This document shows, piece after piece, positions 6,057 through 13,715 of a stretch of 32,891 nucleotides of DNA. The notes under the pieces were generated by a model that saw only the letters and a list, made by a program, of their open reading frames with translations, was not told the origin of the DNA and made no database searches. Both the position numbers and the translations under genes were made by a program. The stretch is from Prevotella sp. Lineage in GTDB: Bacteria > Bacteroidota > Bacteroidia > Bacteroidales > Bacteroidaceae. The DNA lies in NCBI GenBank assembly GCA_016291005.1, contig JAEEVT010000011.1, forward strand, positions 1 to 32,891, in the 5' to 3' direction. The stretch's first letter is position 1. The number at the start of each line of letters is the position of its first letter.

Positions 6057-6827
6057 ATGAAGCAGTATTTTACTAAACTTTTGCATGTCCGGACGGCGAT
6101 GATGCTGCTCCTGACAACTGTGCTCACCCTGACCGCACAGCCGGCTTGGGCGGGAAGTGTCATCAATGACGACCAAAACGAGTTAGTTCCAGTATATGGG
6201 TTTTGGACGGATGACTACTCTAGGAGCCAGTTCATCATCCCTTCATCGACGACTTCGGAATCTTTAACGATCTTTCTGCCGGAGATTGGGTGCTGGAGAA
6301 CGATATCACCAGCCCGCTGGCTATCGACGGTCTCACGCCGGGCATCAAGTACGAATGGCAAGTGCAGGGCCTCTACAACAGCGAGCCTACCGCGTGGAGC
6401 AGCTCTGCAACCTTCACCACGCTGGCAGCAACCGCACCTCCTTTCGACCTGGCAGCTACCGAGGTTACAGCCCATACGGCAACCTTGAACTGGACTGGCA
6501 TTCAGGACAGCTACAACGTGAGGTATCGCACGGCTGAAGACATGGTAACCCCCTATTTCACGAGCTTCAACGAAAATGAGGACAGGAGCGGATGGACTGG
6601 GACAAATCTTATCTATGGCGGCATGGATGATCCTATCTATGGTTATCCAGGTGATATAAACCACATGCTGCAAATGGGGTATGGCACAACGGACGACGCA
6701 TACCTTATCTCTCCTCAGTGGTGGCAGTGAAAGCGAAGACGTAAAGATAAGCGAGGAGCCTGACGTAGAACCCGATGACAACCGCTCCCGTGGCCTCTGG
6801 GACATGAGCGACGAGGAGGAATGGTAG
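6057..6827 (+). pseudogene. Decayed secreted/surface protein with a fibronectin-III-like segment
   Basis: ATG 6057 begins a clear signal peptide (about 32 residues, ending AQPAWAG). Sense coding is then lost: the starting frame becomes Arg/Ser/Pro-rich nonsense. The true signal continues in another frame at about 6290-6720, with FN3-like text (SPLAIDGLTPGIKYEWQVQG, EVTAHTATLNWTGI) and a segment resembling a cleaved-adhesin/MAM-like module (NEDRSGWTG ... DDAYLISPQ). It then returns to the first frame for an acidic tail ending RSRGLWDMSDEEEW at TAG 6825. Two frame changes and a length far below intact relatives indicate a pseudogene. Intact versions are usually large exported proteins of Bacteroidales. 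Confidence 0.7.
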
Positions 6828-6930
6828 TCCCCTGCCATTCCCCACGTCTCACACGTCAGCTCGGCCTTGCAGCTTCCAACATGCGCAAGGTCATCGGAAA
6901 GGTGGCACAGCTATAATTTAAAGAAAAAGT

Positions 6931-6958
6931 CGAAAGTTTTGCGCTTTCGGTTTTTTTT
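6931..6958 (+). terminator. Rho-independent terminator
   Basis: The stem CGAAAG/CTTTCG (6931-6936 with 6944-6949) is followed by eight T at 6951-6958. It ends transcription from the decayed gene. Confidence 0.65.
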
Positions 6959-6960
6959 CG

Positions 6961-7022
6961 ATTGCGAAGCCACACTTTGACCTTGGTCAAAGAATGCGAA
7001 GCCACACTCAGACCTTTAGGTC
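6961..7022. repeat. Two direct repeats, each followed by a small hairpin
   Basis: TGCGAAGCCACACT recurs at 6963-6976 and 6995-7008, 32 bp apart. Each is followed by a different short stem: CTTTGACC/GGTCAAAG (6975-6992) and GACCT/AGGTC (7011-7022). It lies in the tsaD upstream spacer. Function is unknown. Confidence 0.55.
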
Positions 7023-7089
7023 GGAGAACCTTTGACTGACGTCGAAGCTACTTACGCTCGAAAGAAAAAACAAAAAACAAGCTTTTTGT

Positions 7090-7120
7090 TTTGTTCTTTC
7101 CTCACTTATTCGTACCTTTG
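7090..7120 (+). promoter_or_regulatory. tsaD promoter, full -33/-7 match
   Basis: TTTG at 7090-7093, a 19-base spacer, and TACCTTTG at 7113-7120 match the Bacteroidetes consensus. The expected start near 7126 rules out the in-frame start at 7091 and fixes tsaD at ATG 7148. Confidence 0.75.
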
Positions 7121-7147
7121 CAGGTGAATTGTACGAAAAATAGCAAG

Positions 7148-8173
7148 ATGAACAGTCCTATATATATAATAGGTATAGAGAGTTCGTGCGACGATACTTC
7201 GGCGGCAGTGCTGAAGGACGGCGTACTGTTGTCGAACGTTACCGCCTCACAGGCGGTGCATGAGTCGTATGGCGGCGTGGTGCCGGAGTTGGCCAGCCGC
7301 GCCCACCAGCAGAACGTGGTGCCCGTGGTGCACGAGGCCATCAAGCGGGCCGGCATTACGAAGGAACAGTTGAGTGCCGTAGCCTTCACGCGAGGTCCTG
7401 GACTGATGGGATCGTTGCTGGTTGGCGTGAACTTCGCCAAAGGGTTTGCCCGTTCGTTAGGCATTCCCCTGATTGACGTCAACCACCTGCAGGGCCACGT
7501 CATGGCACACTTCATTCGAAGCGAAGAGGGGGAGGTCTTCCCGCCGCTGCCGTTCCTTTGCCTGTTGGTATCGGGTGGCAACTCGCAGATAGTCAAGGTG
7601 AACGCCTACAACGACATGGAAGTGTTAGGACAGACCATCGACGATGCTGCGGGCGAGGCTATTGACAAGTGCTCGAAGGTGATGGGACTGGGCTATCCAG
7701 GCGGACCCATTATCGACCGGCTGGCACGTCAGGGCAACCCGAAGGCTTTCCAGTTCTCGGAACCCCACATCCCGGGCTTGGACTATAGCTTCTCGGGACT
7801 CAAGACGTCGTTCCTCTATAACCTGCGGAAGTGGGTGGAGGACGATCCGGACTTCGTCGAGCATCACAAGGAAGACCTCGCCGCGTCGTTGGAATGGACC
7901 GTTGTCGATATCCTGATGAAGAAGTTGAAGCTGGCCGTCAAGCAGACCGGCATCAAGCACGTCGGCGTGGCCGGCGGCGTGAGTGCCAATACCGGCCTGC
8001 GCAACGCCTTCCACGACTATGCCAAGCGCTACGGCTGGACGGTGTATATCCCGAAGTTCAGCTACACCACCGACAACGCCGCCATGATAGGCATCGTGGG
8101 CTACTATAAGTATTTGGATAAGGTGTTCTGTCCGATTGACGCCCCAGCGTTCTCGAAGGTGACGTTCGGTTAA
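7148..8173 (+). CDS. tsaD: tRNA N6-threonylcarbamoyladenosine transferase TsaD
   Basis: TsaD transfers the threonylcarbamoyl group from threonylcarbamoyl-AMP to A37 of tRNAs that read ANN codons, working with TsaB and TsaE in the cytoplasm. The 341 aa are the usual size. Visible marks are the N-terminal IGIESSCDDTSAAV, the Fe/metal-binding HxxxH (H113-L-Q-G-H117), LLVSGGNSQIV, GEAIDKCSKVMGLGYPGG, and GVAGGVSANTGLR. The third metal ligand is expected in YTTDNAAMIG near the C-terminus. ATG 7148 is chosen because the promoter lies upstream of it and downstream of 7091. It has its own promoter; pncC follows after 95 bp. Confidence 0.97.
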   Translation: MNSPIYIIGIESSCDDTSAAVLKDGVLLSNVTASQAVHESYGGVVPELASRAHQQNVVPVVHEAIKRAGITKEQLSAVAFTRGPGLMGSLLVGVNFAKGFARSLGIPLIDVNHLQGHVMAHFIRSEEGEVFPPLPFLCLLVSGGNSQIVKVNAYNDMEVLGQTIDDAAGEAIDKCSKVMGLGYPGGPIIDRLARQGNPKAFQFSEPHIPGLDYSFSGLKTSFLYNLRKWVEDDPDFVEHHKEDLAASLEWTVVDILMKKLKLAVKQTGIKHVGVAGGVSANTGLRNAFHDYAKRYGWTVYIPKFSYTTDNAAMIGIVGYYKYLDKVFCPIDAPAFSKVTFG

Positions 8174-8268
8174 GAATAAAAGAATAAAATAATAAAAAAA
8201 TAAAATCTGAAAACCGATGCAAAACGGGAATCTGATGAAGGAACGTTTATTTAATTTTATATTTTTCT

Positions 8269-8781
8269 ATGTTGGATTTTGAAAGTAAGATTATCAGCAG
8301 GGAAGTAAGCCAGCTGCTTTGGGAGATGGAAAAGACCGTAAGTACTGCCGAGAGCTGTACGGGCGGACGCGTTGCCGAGGCTATCATCGCCGTGCCTGGA
8401 GCCTCGAAATATTTCAAGGGAGGCATCATCTCGTATGTCGATGAGGTGAAGGAGGCACTGTTAGGCGTCAGCGCAGAGGTGCTGGCCGAACAGACGGCGG
8501 TCTGCGAGGATGTGGCGCGGCTGATGGTCCAGGGAGCTTGTAGGACGCTGAACACCGACTATGCCATCGCCGCTACCGGTATTGCCGGTCCTACGGGAGG
8601 CACAAAAGACATTCCCGTGGGTACTATCTGGCTGGCTTGCGGCTCGCCGGAGAAGCAGGTCACGATGAAGGTTGAAGAGGACCACGGACGCGACATCAAT
8701 CTGGCCATTGCAACCAATAAAGCCATGCAAATGTTCCTTGAATTCCTGAAATCTGAGACCGAAACAACGTCCGAAGGTTAA
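8269..8781 (+). CDS. pncC: CinA C-terminal family, nicotinamide-nucleotide amidase PncC
   Basis: Enzymes of this family deamidate nicotinamide mononucleotide to nicotinate mononucleotide in NAD recycling. The 170-aa protein is the stand-alone CinA C-terminal domain: TAESCTGGRVAEAI near residue 28 carries the conserved SCTGG with the catalytic serine, followed by VPGASKYFKGGIISY, the helix KEALLGVSAEVL, and AATGIAGPTGGTKDIPVGTIW. The N-terminal MoCF domain of long CinA is absent. The spacer before it (8174-8268) is AT-rich, with AAAATAA repeats and a complementary TTTATTTAATTTT just before the ATG. No clear promoter was seen, so it may be co-transcribed with tsaD. Confidence 0.93.
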   Translation: MLDFESKIISREVSQLLWEMEKTVSTAESCTGGRVAEAIIAVPGASKYFKGGIISYVDEVKEALLGVSAEVLAEQTAVCEDVARLMVQGACRTLNTDYAIAATGIAGPTGGTKDIPVGTIWLACGSPEKQVTMKVEEDHGRDINLAIATNKAMQMFLEFLKSETETTSEG

Positions 8782-8816
8782 AAAACTTTAAGAGTTGACT
8801 AATTATCAATTCTCAA

Positions 8817-8848
8817 TTTCCAATTTTCAATAAAAAGTAGTACCTTTG
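8817..8848 (+). promoter_or_regulatory. Promoter of the rpmB-rpmG-DUF4295 operon
   Basis: The -7 box TACCTTTG at 8841-8848 is preceded by TTTC at 8817-8820 with a 20-base spacer. The start would be near 8854, about 47 nt before rpmB. The spacer upstream carries ATCAATTCTCAATTTCC-like short repeats. Confidence 0.7.
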
Positions 8849-8900
8849 CACCCTGTTTGGAGTAAATTACTATTTAGGAACAAGTAAAAAGTAGATAGAG

Positions 8901-9164
8901 ATGTCTAAAATTTGTCAGATTACGGGAAAGACGGCACAGCGTGGAAATAACGTGTCGCACTCAAAGCACCGCACAAAGCGCGTCTTTGATGTGAACCTGT
9001 TCAGCAAGAAGTTCTACTATGTCGAGGAGGCTTGCTGGATTCAGTTGAAGATCAGCGCTGCTGGTCTGCGTATGATTAATAAGGTAGGTCTGGACGCTGC
9101 CCTGAAGCAGGCTGTAGCCAAGGGTTATGTTGACTGGAAGGACATTAAAGTGATAGGAGACTAA
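8901..9164 (+). CDS. rpmB: 50S ribosomal protein L28
   Basis: This is a large-subunit ribosomal protein (bL28) of 87 aa, within the normal range. The N-terminus [20 protein letters not shown] is the family signature, followed by the basic [11 protein letters not shown] and a C-terminal helix [17 protein letters not shown]. It is first in a three-gene operon; rpmG starts 6 bases after its stop. Confidence 0.98.
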   Translation: MSKICQITGKTAQRGNNVSHSKHRTKRVFDVNLFSKKFYYVEEACWIQLKISAAGLRMINKVGLDAALKQAVAKGYVDWKDIKVIGD

Positions 9165-9169
9165 TCAAT

Positions 9170-9361
9170 ATGGCAAACAAGAAAGCTAAGGGTAACCGCG
9201 TGCAGGTCATTCTGGAATGCACCGAGATGAAGGAGAGTGGACTCCCCGGAACAAGCCGTTACGTAACGGTGAAGAACCGTAAGAACACTCCCGAGAGAAT
9301 GGAACTGAAGAAGTATAATCCCATCCTGAAGCGCATGACTGTGCACAAGGAGATTAAGTAA
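9170..9361 (+). CDS. rpmG: 50S ribosomal protein L33
   Basis: bL33, 63 aa. It begins [20 protein letters not shown] and continues [26 protein letters not shown], cut here only by normal linker residues. Only one cysteine (in ECTEM) is present, so it is the form without the zinc-binding CxxC pairs. It is co-transcribed with rpmB. Confidence 0.97.
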   Translation: MANKKAKGNRVQVILECTEMKESGLPGTSRYVTVKNRKNTPERMELKKYNPILKRMTVHKEIK

Positions 9362-9400
9362 GCTTCGCTTAATTAAACATTAAAGATTAAAAATTAAGTC

Positions 9401-9559
9401 ATGGCAAAGAAAACCGTTGCTACCCTCCACGAAGGCTCAAAGGATGGTCGCGCTTACACAAAGGTAATTAAGATGGTGAAGAGCCCCAAGACTGGTGCTT
9501 ACATCTTCGACGAGCAGATGGTTCCCAACGAGGCCGTCAAGGACTTCTTCAAGAACTAA
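9401..9559 (+). CDS. DUF4295 family small protein, 52 aa
   Basis: ATG 9401 gives MAKKTVATLHEGSKDGRAY and ends with EAVKDFFKN at TAA 9557-9559. This short basic protein is characteristic of Bacteroidetes and sits, as here, directly after rpmG and before ftsY. That suggests a ribosome-associated role, though none is established to my knowledge. It is easily missed because of its size. It is 39 bp after rpmG and is closed by a strong terminator. Confidence 0.9.
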   Translation: MAKKTVATLHEGSKDGRAYTKVIKMVKSPKTGAYIFDEQMVPNEAVKDFFKN

Positions 9560-9615
9560 TCCATCATTCTCGTATTTTATCAAGAATTACAGATTTAGAG
9601 AATTCAGATAAAAAG

Positions 9616-9649
9616 AGAGGTCGCATTGTAATTTGCGACCTCTTTTTTT
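9616..9649 (+). terminator. Rho-independent terminator of the rpmB operon
   Basis: A perfect 10-bp stem AGAGGTCGCA (9616-9625) / TGCGACCTCT (9634-9643) is followed directly by a T-run to 9649. The end of the T-run also supplies the -33 box of the next promoter. Confidence 0.9.
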
Positions 9650-9678
9650 GGCTTTTTGCAGGTTTTTTATTAACTTTG
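9647..9678 (+). promoter_or_regulatory. ftsY promoter overlapping the terminator T-run
   Basis: TTTG at 9647-9650, a 20-base spacer, and TAACTTTG at 9671-9678 match the Bacteroidetes consensus. The start would be near 9684, only about 14 nt before ATG 9698, so ftsY has a very short leader. Confidence 0.75.
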
Positions 9679-9697
9679 CGCGCAATATTAGAGAGAT

Positions 9698-10651
9698 ATG
9701 GGTATATTTGGTTTTTTTAATAGGGAAAAGAAAGAGACGCTGGACAAGGGTTTGGAGAAGACCAAGACCAGCGTGTTCGACAAACTGGCCCGTGCTGTGG
9801 CAGGTAAGTCGAAGGTGGATGACGACGTGTTGGACAACCTGGAAGAGGTGCTCATCACCTCGGACGTGGGTGTTGAGACCACGCTGAAGATCATAGAGCG
9901 CATCGAGGAGCGTGTGGCCCGCGACAAGTATGTATCGACATCGGAGCTGAACGCCATCCTACGCGATGAGATTGCCTCGCTGTTGGCCGAGAACAACACA
10001 AACGACAATGACAACTGGGACCTGCCCGGCGACCATAAGCCTTACGTCATCCTGGTGGTTGGCGTCAATGGAGTGGGCAAGACTACGACCATCGGCAAGC
10101 TGGCATGGCAGTTCAAACAGGCAGGCAAGAAGGTTTACCTCGGCGCTGCCGACACCTTCCGTGCCGCTGCTGTCGAACAGCTCTGTATCTGGGGCGAGCG
10201 CGTCGGCGTGCCCGTCGTCAAACAGCAGATGGGAAGTGACCCCGCTTCGGTGGCTTTCGATACCTTGCAGAGTGCCAAGGCCAATGGTGCCGACGTGGTG
10301 CTGATAGATACCGCAGGACGTCTGCACAACAAGGTTGGCCTGATGAATGAGTTGAAGAAGATCAAGGACGTGATGAAGAAGGTATTGCCCGAAGCCCCTG
10401 ACGAGGTATTGCTGGTTCTTGATGGAAGTACGGGCCAGAACGCCTTCGAACAGGCCAAGCAGTTTGCTGCCGTGACGCAGATAACGAGTCTGGCCATCAC
10501 CAAACTCGACGGTACCGCCAAGGGCGGCGTGGTCATCGGCATCTCAGACCAGCTGAAGGTGCCCGTGAAGTATATCGGTCTGGGCGAGGGTATGAAAGAC
10601 CTGCAGCTGTTTAACAAGCGTGAGTTCGTGGACTCGCTGTTTAAGAATTAA
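9698..10651 (+). CDS. ftsY: Signal recognition particle receptor FtsY
   Basis: FtsY is the SRP-receptor GTPase that docks ribosome-SRP complexes at the inner membrane. The 317-aa protein has the N domain (about 10-95) and G domain: GVNGVGKTTTIGKLA (P-loop), AADTFRAAAVEQL (the DTFRAAA motif), LIDTAGRLHNK (DTAGR), TKLDGTAKGGVV (TKLDG), and the terminal GEGMKDLQLFNKREFVDSLF. The long acidic A domain of E. coli FtsY is absent, as is common outside Proteobacteria. A mini-ORF and rimO follow closely. Confidence 0.98.
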   Translation: MGIFGFFNREKKETLDKGLEKTKTSVFDKLARAVAGKSKVDDDVLDNLEEVLITSDVGVETTLKIIERIEERVARDKYVSTSELNAILRDEIASLLAENNTNDNDNWDLPGDHKPYVILVVGVNGVGKTTTIGKLAWQFKQAGKKVYLGAADTFRAAAVEQLCIWGERVGVPVVKQQMGSDPASVAFDTLQSAKANGADVVLIDTAGRLHNKVGLMNELKKIKDVMKKVLPEAPDEVLLVLDGSTGQNAFEQAKQFAAVTQITSLAITKLDGTAKGGVVIGISDQLKVPVKYIGLGEGMKDLQLFNKREFVDSLFKN

Positions 10652-10657
10652 ATGTGT

Positions 10658-10741
10658 ATGAAGAAGAAAGTATTTATTGAAGGTTTGATTATAGGACTGG
10701 CGTGTGGTGCTTTTGCTGCATGTCTGTACTTCTTGAAGTAA
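10658..10741 (+). CDS. 27-aa single-pass membrane peptide between ftsY and rimO
   Basis: ATG 10658 gives MKKKVFIEGLIIGLACGAFA and ends CLYFLK at TAA 10739. ATG 10652 in the same frame would add two residues and abut the ftsY stop. It has a basic start, then about 20 hydrophobic residues with small-residue GxxxG-like spacing, and no cleavage-site or soluble part, so it looks like an inner-membrane micropeptide. The position in a tight row of genes (7 to 13 bp gaps) favours translation. No function can be given. Confidence 0.45.
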   Translation: MKKKVFIEGLIIGLACGAFAACLYFLK

Positions 10742-10753
10742 AGGCTTTAGGTT

Positions 10754-12103
10754 TTGAAGACGATTGATTTTATTTCGCTCGGTTGCTCGAAGAATCTCGT
10801 TGACAGCGAGATGCTTATGGGGCTGATGGAGGCTAATGGCTATCAGTGTACGCACGATAGCGACGACCCCCAGGGTGAAATCGTTGTCATCAATACCTGC
10901 GGCTTCATTGCCGATGCCAAAGAGGAGAGCATCAATACCATCCTCGAATTTGCACAGGCCAAGACCGAAGGGCGAATAGAGAAGCTCTTCGTCATGGGCT
11001 GTCTCTCGGAGCGCTATCTGGCTGACCTTGAGGCTGAAATCCCTGAGGTCGACGGCTGGTATGGGAAGTTCAACTACCGGCAGTTGCTGGAGGACTTGAA
11101 GACCCACCCCCAGACCCCTCCCTGTATGGAGGGGAGTGATTACTCCAAGCCGTCTTCTCCTTGCCCTATAGGGAGAGGTTGGGAGAGGGTCTTAACCACC
11201 CCCCGCCATTATGCCTATATCAAAATCTCAGAAGGCTGTGACAGACATTGTGCCTATTGCGCCATTCCATTGATAACAGGCCGGCATAAGAGCCGCCCCA
11301 TGCAGGAGATTCTGGACGAGGTGAGCTGGTTAGTGAGTCAGGGAACGAAGGAGTTTCAGGTCATTGCACAGGAGCTGACCTATTACGGTGTCGATCTGGA
11401 CGGCAAGCAGCATATAGCGGAACTGATAGAACAGATGGCAGACATCGAGGGCGTGGAATGGATTCGTCTGCACTATGCCTATCCGACGCATTTCCCGTGG
11501 GACCTGTTACGCGTGATGCGCGAGAAGAAGAATGTCTGCAAGTACCTGGACATCGCCCTGCAGCATATCTCCGACAAGATGCTGAGCCGCATGCAGCGCC
11601 ACGTCACGAAGGAAGAAACCTACGAACTGATACGTCGCCTGCGCCGTGAAGTGCCGGGCATCCATATCCGTACCACGCTGATGGTGGGGTTCCCCGGTGA
11701 GACCGACGAAGACTTCCGCGAACTCATCGACTTTACCAAGTGGGCACGCTTCGAGCGCATGGGAGCCTTTGCCTATTCCGAGGAGGACGGTACCTATAGT
11801 GCTGAACATTATGAAGACGACGTTCCTGATGATGTCAAGCAGGCTCGTTTAGATAAGCTGATGCGTGTGCAACAGAATATCAGTGCCGAGATAGAAGGTG
11901 CCAAGGTCGGCCAGACCGTGAAGGTTGTCATAGACCGTCAGGAGGGCGACTGGTTCATCGGACGTACGGAGTTCTGTTCGCCGGAGGTGGATCCGGAGGT
12001 ACTTATTCCGGTTGACGAGGCATTGACCATCGGCGAATTCTATGATGTCCGTGTGACTGATGCAGAAGAGTTTGACTTATACGCCACAACGAAATATGAA
12101 TAA
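10754..12103 (+). CDS. rimO: Ribosomal protein S12 methylthiotransferase RimO
   Basis: RimO is a radical-SAM enzyme that methylthiolates a conserved aspartate of ribosomal protein S12 using two 4Fe-4S clusters. The UPF0004 domain starts KTIDFISLGCSKNLVDSEM. The radical-SAM motif is C162-DRH-C166-AY-C169, followed by IPLITGRHKSRP. The C-terminal TRAM domain is at about 380-449. The start is TTG 10754: an in-frame stop at 10748-10750 lies just upstream and no ATG is available, so this rare start is well supported. The linker between domains (residues about 116-145) is lengthened by an in-frame palindromic insertion at 11101-11191, giving 449 aa, slightly long for the family. The gene overlaps the following HU gene by 8 bp. 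Confidence 0.96.
   Translation: MKTIDFISLGCSKNLVDSEMLMGLMEANGYQCTHDSDDPQGEIVVINTCGFIADAKEESINTILEFAQAKTEGRIEKLFVMGCLSERYLADLEAEIPEVDGWYGKFNYRQLLEDLKTHPQTPPCMEGSDYSKPSSPCPIGRGWERVLTTPRHYAYIKISEGCDRHCAYCAIPLITGRHKSRPMQEILDEVSWLVSQGTKEFQVIAQELTYYGVDLDGKQHIAELIEQMADIEGVEWIRLHYAYPTHFPWDLLRVMREKKNVCKYLDIALQHISDKMLSRMQRHVTKEETYELIRRLRREVPGIHIRTTLMVGFPGETDEDFRELIDFTKWARFERMGAFAYSEEDGTYSAEHYEDDVPDDVKQARLDKLMRVQQNISAEIEGAKVGQTVKVVIDRQEGDWFIGRTEFCSPEVDPEVLIPVDEALTIGEFYDVRVTDAEEFDLYATTKYE
11101..11191. repeat. REPIN-like double palindrome inserted in frame in rimO
   Basis: Two related ~36-bp units face each other. The left begins GACCCACCCCCAGACCCCTC (11101). The reverse complement of the right end (11191 backwards) begins GACCCTCTCCCAACCTCTCC. 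Each contains its own small hairpin (CCTCCCTGTATGGAGGGG-like; CTCTCCCTATAGGGAGAG at 11158-11176). The outer ends are GACCC/GGGTC. The encoded residues (HPQTPPCMEGSDYSKPSSPC) look nothing like the usual RimO linker. Confidence 0.7.
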
Positions 12104-12377
12104 TAAGGAATTTATAGCAGAACTGGCTGAGCGGATGGGCTATTCGACCAAGAATACTCAGTTGCTGGTCAACGGTATTGTCAATGCCATGGGCGATGCC
12201 TTTCAGGAAGACAATGCCGTGCTGGTGCCCAATTTCGGTAGCTTCGAAGCCAAGAAGAAGATGGAGCGTATCATTATCAACCCATCTACGGGTCAGAGAA
12301 TGCTTGTTCCACCGAAGTTGGTGCTGAACTTCAAACCCAACCAGCAATGGAAGGATAAACTGAAAGGAGGACAATAG
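12096..12377 (+). CDS. HU-family DNA-binding protein, 93 aa
   Basis: This is an HU/IHF-type fold. MNNKEFIAELAERMGYSTKN forms the dimerising helices. VLVPNFGSFEAKKKMERIII matches the GxF core. The DNA-binding arm carries NPSTGQRMLVPPKLVLNFKP, with the INP-like proline at its tip. ATG 12096 lies inside the end of rimO (8-bp overlap), implying translational coupling; the in-frame start at 12060 would lie well inside rimO and is not needed. The next gene, which also starts with an HU domain, begins 2 bases after the stop, so the two may form a heterodimer. This is inference. Confidence 0.9.
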   Translation: MNNKEFIAELAERMGYSTKNTQLLVNGIVNAMGDAFQEDNAVLVPNFGSFEAKKKMERIIINPSTGQRMLVPPKLVLNFKPNQQWKDKLKGGQ

Positions 12378-12379
12378 TC

Positions 12380-13618
12380 ATGGAAAGACAGACTATACAG
12401 GATATTGCAGCAGTTCTCGTAGCACGCAACGGTCTCGACAAGACCGAGGCCAACCGTTTCGTGGCAGAGATGTTCGCGCTTATACAAGAACGTCTTGAGA
12501 TAGATAAGATTGTCAAGGTCAAGGGTTTGGGTACGTTTAAGATTGTCGGTGTGGAGGCTCGTGAGAGTGTCAGTGTCAGGACAGGCCAGCGTGTCGTCAT
12601 CGACGGACATTCCAAAATAACCTTTATCCCCGATGCCATCATGAAGGACCTTGTCAACAAACCCTTCTCGCAGTTCGAGACCGTGGTGCTGAACGATGGC
12701 GTAGACTTTGAAGACCTGAAGGCAGAGGAACAGAATGTCATCGATGAGGACACGGAAGAAATTTCCACTCCTATCGAAGAGGAAACTACTGTTTCTACTA
12801 CTATCGAGGAGGAACCTACAGTTTCTGAACCTGTAGAGGAAGAACCTCAGGATCCGTCCGTCCAGCCTCTTATGGAAGTTGTTGATGACGAACCTGCTGC
12901 TGACGACTCTGAGGAAGAGCCGACTTTAGAGGATGCTGTTGAGGACGAGACGGTTTCAGACGATGTTGTTGAGGACGAGACGATTTCTGACGAAGTTGAA
13001 GACGAACCAGTTGATGACGATGTTGAGGACGAGCCTGCTTTTGAAGAAGATTCCCAGAGCTCGTGGTTGCGGTGGCTCCTCGGCGGTTTGCTGGTGCTTG
13101 CGCTGATGGCTGCGTCTGCCTATGGAGGTTATTACTTCGGTTCCCAGAAACAAGTCCAGCCGGTCGTGCCGAACACAATAGTCATTCATGACACAGTGAC
13201 CGTCGCCCCCATCGATACTGTGGCTACTGAGGTGACAGAGACAGTTGGTGCTACTGAAGCTATTGATGCAACTGAAGTAACTGATGCTCCGAAGGCCGCT
13301 GACACGGAAAGTGCTCCTCCCAGCAATAAGGAGGAGAAAAAGGAGCCGGCAGTAGCCGAGCCTGTTGTTGACAAATACGCAGAAAAGGATGCCCGTGTCC
13401 GTCTGGGCGCCTACCGGATTGTAGGTCTTGACCACGAGGTGACGGTGCTGGCTGGTCAGACTTTCTATAGCATCTGCCGTGCCCATCTCGGTCCGGATAT
13501 GGAATGTTATGTGGAAGTGTATAACAACCTGCCTAAAAACCCGATTGTCAAGGCGGGACAAGTCATCAAGATTCCTAAGCTTCAACTGAAGAAGAAACGC
13601 AAAACCAACAAGAGTTAA
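12380..13618 (+). CDS. HU-domain / transmembrane / LysM fusion protein, 412 aa
   Basis: Residues 1-100 form an HU-like domain (QTIQDIAAVLVARNGLDKTE, VKGLGTFKIVGVEARESVSV, and an arm with RTGQRVVIDGHSKITF). Residues about 115-225 are a very acidic low-complexity linker (EEEPTVSEPVEEEPQ type repeats). A single transmembrane helix WLRWLLGGLLVLALMAASAY lies near 229-248. An Asp/Thr/Val/Ala-rich linker follows, then a LysM-like domain (about 345-402: HEVTVLAGQTFYSICRAHLG ... NNLPKNPIVKAGQVIKIPKL) and a lysine-rich tail. The HU part must be cytoplasmic and the LysM part periplasmic, so the protein could tether the nucleoid to peptidoglycan. It is 2 bp after the small HU gene and is followed by a terminator. 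Confidence 0.85.
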   Translation: MERQTIQDIAAVLVARNGLDKTEANRFVAEMFALIQERLEIDKIVKVKGLGTFKIVGVEARESVSVRTGQRVVIDGHSKITFIPDAIMKDLVNKPFSQFETVVLNDGVDFEDLKAEEQNVIDEDTEEISTPIEEETTVSTTIEEEPTVSEPVEEEPQDPSVQPLMEVVDDEPAADDSEEEPTLEDAVEDETVSDDVVEDETISDEVEDEPVDDDVEDEPAFEEDSQSSWLRWLLGGLLVLALMAASAYGGYYFGSQKQVQPVVPNTIVIHDTVTVAPIDTVATEVTETVGATEAIDATEVTDAPKAADTESAPPSNKEEKKEPAVAEPVVDKYAEKDARVRLGAYRIVGLDHEVTVLAGQTFYSICRAHLGPDMECYVEVYNNLPKNPIVKAGQVIKIPKLQLKKKRKTNKS

Positions 13619-13633
13619 GGCCTCTTGATTCTG

Positions 13634-13669
13634 AAAGTTTCCTAAATATAAGTTTTAGGAAACTTTTTT
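13634..13669 (+). terminator. Rho-independent terminator after the HU-LysM gene
   Basis: A 13-bp perfect stem AAAGTTTCCTAAA (13634-13646) / TTTAGGAAACTTT (13654-13666) continues into a T-run. It separates the rimO-HU group from the Bat operon and, being symmetric, may work on both strands. Confidence 0.85.
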
Positions 13670-13715
13670 AATATTATTTAGGCATGCTAACGTGCGTAAT
13701 GAGGGGGAAAATGCG

